DNA of 64,000 nucleotides from Candidatus Omnitrophota bacterium (GTDB lineage Bacteria; Omnitrophota; Omnitrophia; Omnitrophales; JACROU01): assembly GCA_029261035.1 (NCBI GenBank), contig JAJDCD010000008.1, positions 186,001 through 250,000 of the forward strand, written 5' to 3'. The translations under genes and the position numbers were made by a program. Below are positions 62,552-64,000 of this stretch, piece by piece (the first letter of the stretch is position 1; each line of letters starts with the position of its first letter). The notes under the pieces are model-generated. The model was not told where the DNA came from. It saw only the letters and a list, made by a program, of their open reading frames with translations, and made no database searches.

Positions 62552-62566
62552 TGGCACACGCATTGC
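62552..62566 (+). promoter_or_regulatory. Sigma-54 (RpoN) promoter of amt
   Basis: TGGCACACGCATTGC matches the -24/-12 consensus TGGCAC-N5-TTGC at every key base, with GG at -25/-24 and GC at -13/-12. The predicted start is near 62577, 40 bases before the amt ATG. Nitrogen-controlled ammonium transporters are classic RpoN targets. Confidence 0.85.
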
Positions 62567-62617
62567 AATTAGAGCACCGTTGAATTTTACTAAATTGATA
62601 AAGAAAGGATCGAAATT

Positions 62618-63976
62618 ATGGAAATTGGAGAATTAAAAATAGCATTAGATACCTTATGGGTTGTCTTTGCTGGAGTTCTAGTATTCTTCATGAATGCTGG
62701 GTTTGGTATGTTGGAAACAGGGTTTACTCGGAGTAAAAACTGCGCCAATATTCTATCAAAAAACTTCATCGTTTTTGCTGTTTCAAGTTTGGCTTTTTAT
62801 ACAATAGGTTGGGGCCTAATGTTTGGAGACGGAAACGGTCTATTCGGAACTCAAGGACTTATCGGTTTAAGTGGTTTAGATAATAGTCCTGCAACAGGAG
62901 ATGAGTACTCAGGAGTTTACGGGTCCATTAACTGGAGCACGATTCCATTAGAAGCAAAGTTTTTCTTTCAACTCGTATTTGCAGGTACTGCAGCCACAAT
63001 CGTATCTGGAGCCGTTGCAGAACGCGTTAAATACGTTTCATTTATTGTATTCTCATTCTTGCTTGTTTCTTTCATCTATCCTGTCGTAGGTCACTGGATC
63101 TGGGGCGGTGGTTGGTTAGCAAACTTAGGAATGTGGGATTTCGCAGGTTCAACCGTAGTTCACTCTGTTGGTGGTTGGGCTGCACTTGCTGGAGCACTTG
63201 TATTAGGACCTCGTTTTGGAAAATATATCAAAAATAAAATTAGTCCAATTCCTGGACACAGTCTACCTCTTGCAACCATTGGTTGTTTTATACTTTGGTT
63301 AGGTTGGTTCGGATTTAACCCAGGATCTACCATGGCAGCTGTACCAGGTGACATTGCTCACATCTTGTTAACCACAAATAGTGCTGCAATTGCAGGTATC
63401 CTAGGAGCAACAATCGTATCTTGGATTTTCCTTGGGAAACCAGACTTAGGAATGACACTTAACGGTTGCTTAGCAGGTCTTGTTGGAATTACAGCTCCTT
63501 GTGCTTTTGTTTCAATCCCTAGCGCACTTTTAATTGGTTTTATAGCAGGAATTATCGTTGTAGGTTCTGTCATCTTATTTGACCGAATTAAAGTAGACGA
63601 TCCTGTAGGTGCTATTTCTGTTCATCTTGTTTGTGGTATCTTCGGAACCATTGCAGTCGGACTATTCGCGCAAGATAGCGTTGCTCCTGGAACAACAGGA
63701 AACGGTCTATTCTTTGGCGGAGGAACCACCTTACTTACAGCACAATTAATCGGCGTTGCTTCTGCTGGTGCTTTCGTATTCACACTTTCAATGATTATTT
63801 GGCTCTCTATCAAAGCAATTATGGGTGTTAGAGTTAGTCTTGCTGAAGAAATCGAAGGTTTGGATATTGGAGAACATGGAAATACAGCTTACCCAGAAAT
63901 TGTTGCCAAAAACCAAGCTCATTCAGCATTAGGTTTAGGCAGAAGAAAAAGCATCACTGAAAAGGTTGGAGCATAA
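62618..63976 (+). CDS. amt: Ammonium transporter
   Basis: 452 codons, about 11 membrane helices. VVFAGVLVFFMNAGFGMLETG, RSKNCANILSKNFIVFAVSSLAFYTIGWGLMFG, FAGTAATIVSGAVAERVKYVSFI, DFAGSTVVHSVGGWAALAGA, WLGWFGFNPGS and VSVHLVCGIFGTIAVG (the pore His pair) are all Amt signatures. It has a short cytoplasmic tail ending in LGRRKSITEKVGA, the site where GlnK would bind. It is driven by the sigma-54 promoter, with GAAAGGA upstream of the ATG. A PII gene probably follows just outside the window. Confidence 0.98.
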   Translation: MEIGELKIALDTLWVVFAGVLVFFMNAGFGMLETGFTRSKNCANILSKNFIVFAVSSLAFYTIGWGLMFGDGNGLFGTQGLIGLSGLDNSPATGDEYSGVYGSINWSTIPLEAKFFFQLVFAGTAATIVSGAVAERVKYVSFIVFSFLLVSFIYPVVGHWIWGGGWLANLGMWDFAGSTVVHSVGGWAALAGALVLGPRFGKYIKNKISPIPGHSLPLATIGCFILWLGWFGFNPGSTMAAVPGDIAHILLTTNSAAIAGILGATIVSWIFLGKPDLGMTLNGCLAGLVGITAPCAFVSIPSALLIGFIAGIIVVGSVILFDRIKVDDPVGAISVHLVCGIFGTIAVGLFAQDSVAPGTTGNGLFFGGGTTLLTAQLIGVASAGAFVFTLSMIIWLSIKAIMGVRVSLAEEIEGLDIGEHGNTAYPEIVAKNQAHSALGLGRRKSITEKVGA

Positions 63977-63993
63977 GCATTTGCTTTTCAAAT

Positions 63994-64000
63994 AAAGGAG
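63994..64000 (+). promoter_or_regulatory. Ribosome site of the gene beyond the window
   Basis: The window ends in AAAGGAG, 18 bases after the amt stop. That is a strong ribosome site for a gene starting within about 10 bases past the edge. In this position after amt, glnK (PII) is usual, but the gene itself is not visible. Confidence 0.55.

Overview
The window is 64 kb of AT-rich bacterial chromosome. It is densely packed with about 57 protein genes, mostly on the minus strand, plus three tRNA genes. I see no rRNA, no recognisable transposase, no CRISPR array and no prophage. The gene set suggests a Gram-negative, probably PVC/Omnitrophota-like bacterium: a GspA/GspB-like secretion pair, LL-diaminopimelate aminotransferase, a bactofilin, small HTH-plus-membrane proteins and a giant secreted-type protein kinase. 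That placement is an inference from gene style and was not tested. Carotenoid genes, glutathione synthesis, proton-translocating transhydrogenase and a flavin glycerol-3-phosphate dehydrogenase point to a cell that meets oxygen.

Layout. 1-2.1 kb: carotenoid genes crtB (cut by the window edge) and crtI. 2.3-8.6 kb: gspB-like, exeA-like ATPase, a GH35 glycosidase, leuS, tRNA-Leu(CAA) and tRNA-Ala(GGC). 8.8-16.1 kb: a small secreted protein, a zinc-ribbon protein, aminotransferase and aldehyde dehydrogenase, surE, a YdjC deacetylase, an AcpS-like protein that lacks both expected metal ligands, greA, an HTH-membrane protein and a bactofilin-HTH fusion. 16.3-24.4 kb: a long co-directional run, dapL-folK-panC-panD-aspartate dehydrogenase-uvrA-cutA-cysteine desulfurase. 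24.5-33.1 kb: one 2858-codon gene with two complete Ser/Thr kinase domains. 33.4-42 kb: tRNA-Arg(TCT), a DUF3047 protein, a YihY membrane protein, an SF1 helicase with a coupled unknown gene, and the three-gene transhydrogenase. 42-49.4 kb: pepF, an ABC-2 exporter, and a thiol/iron-sulfur cluster (gshA, gshB, glutaredoxin, two BolA, CGFS glutaredoxin). 49.9-64 kb: EVE protein, cysteine-cluster protein, exonuclease, glpD, two transporters, mrp, dus, maf, an RND exporter, an ArsC/Spx-like protein and amt behind a very good sigma-54 promoter.

The most unusual non-coding signal is a roughly 250-bp element present twice (about 49.46-49.72 and 59.24-59.49 kb). Its 41-nt hairpin head is nearly identical in both copies. 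The 19-bp stem carrying that head differs at 9 of 19 positions on one arm, yet pairs almost perfectly in each copy, so pairing rather than sequence is conserved. Other structured repeats sit between genes: a 47-bp GC-rich double-palindrome unit on both sides of the ArsC-like gene, four 13-bp palindromes between dus and maf, a 114-bp terminal-inverted-repeat element next to bolA, and degenerate TAGC/AGCG tracts.

The most unusual gene is the giant dual kinase. It carries an N-terminal signal sequence, a ChaN/TraB-like region, and two copies of a module made of a beta-rich pre-domain, a kinase, a membrane helix and a helical region. The predicted topology puts at least one complete kinase on the wrong side of the membrane for ATP, which deserves a direct test.
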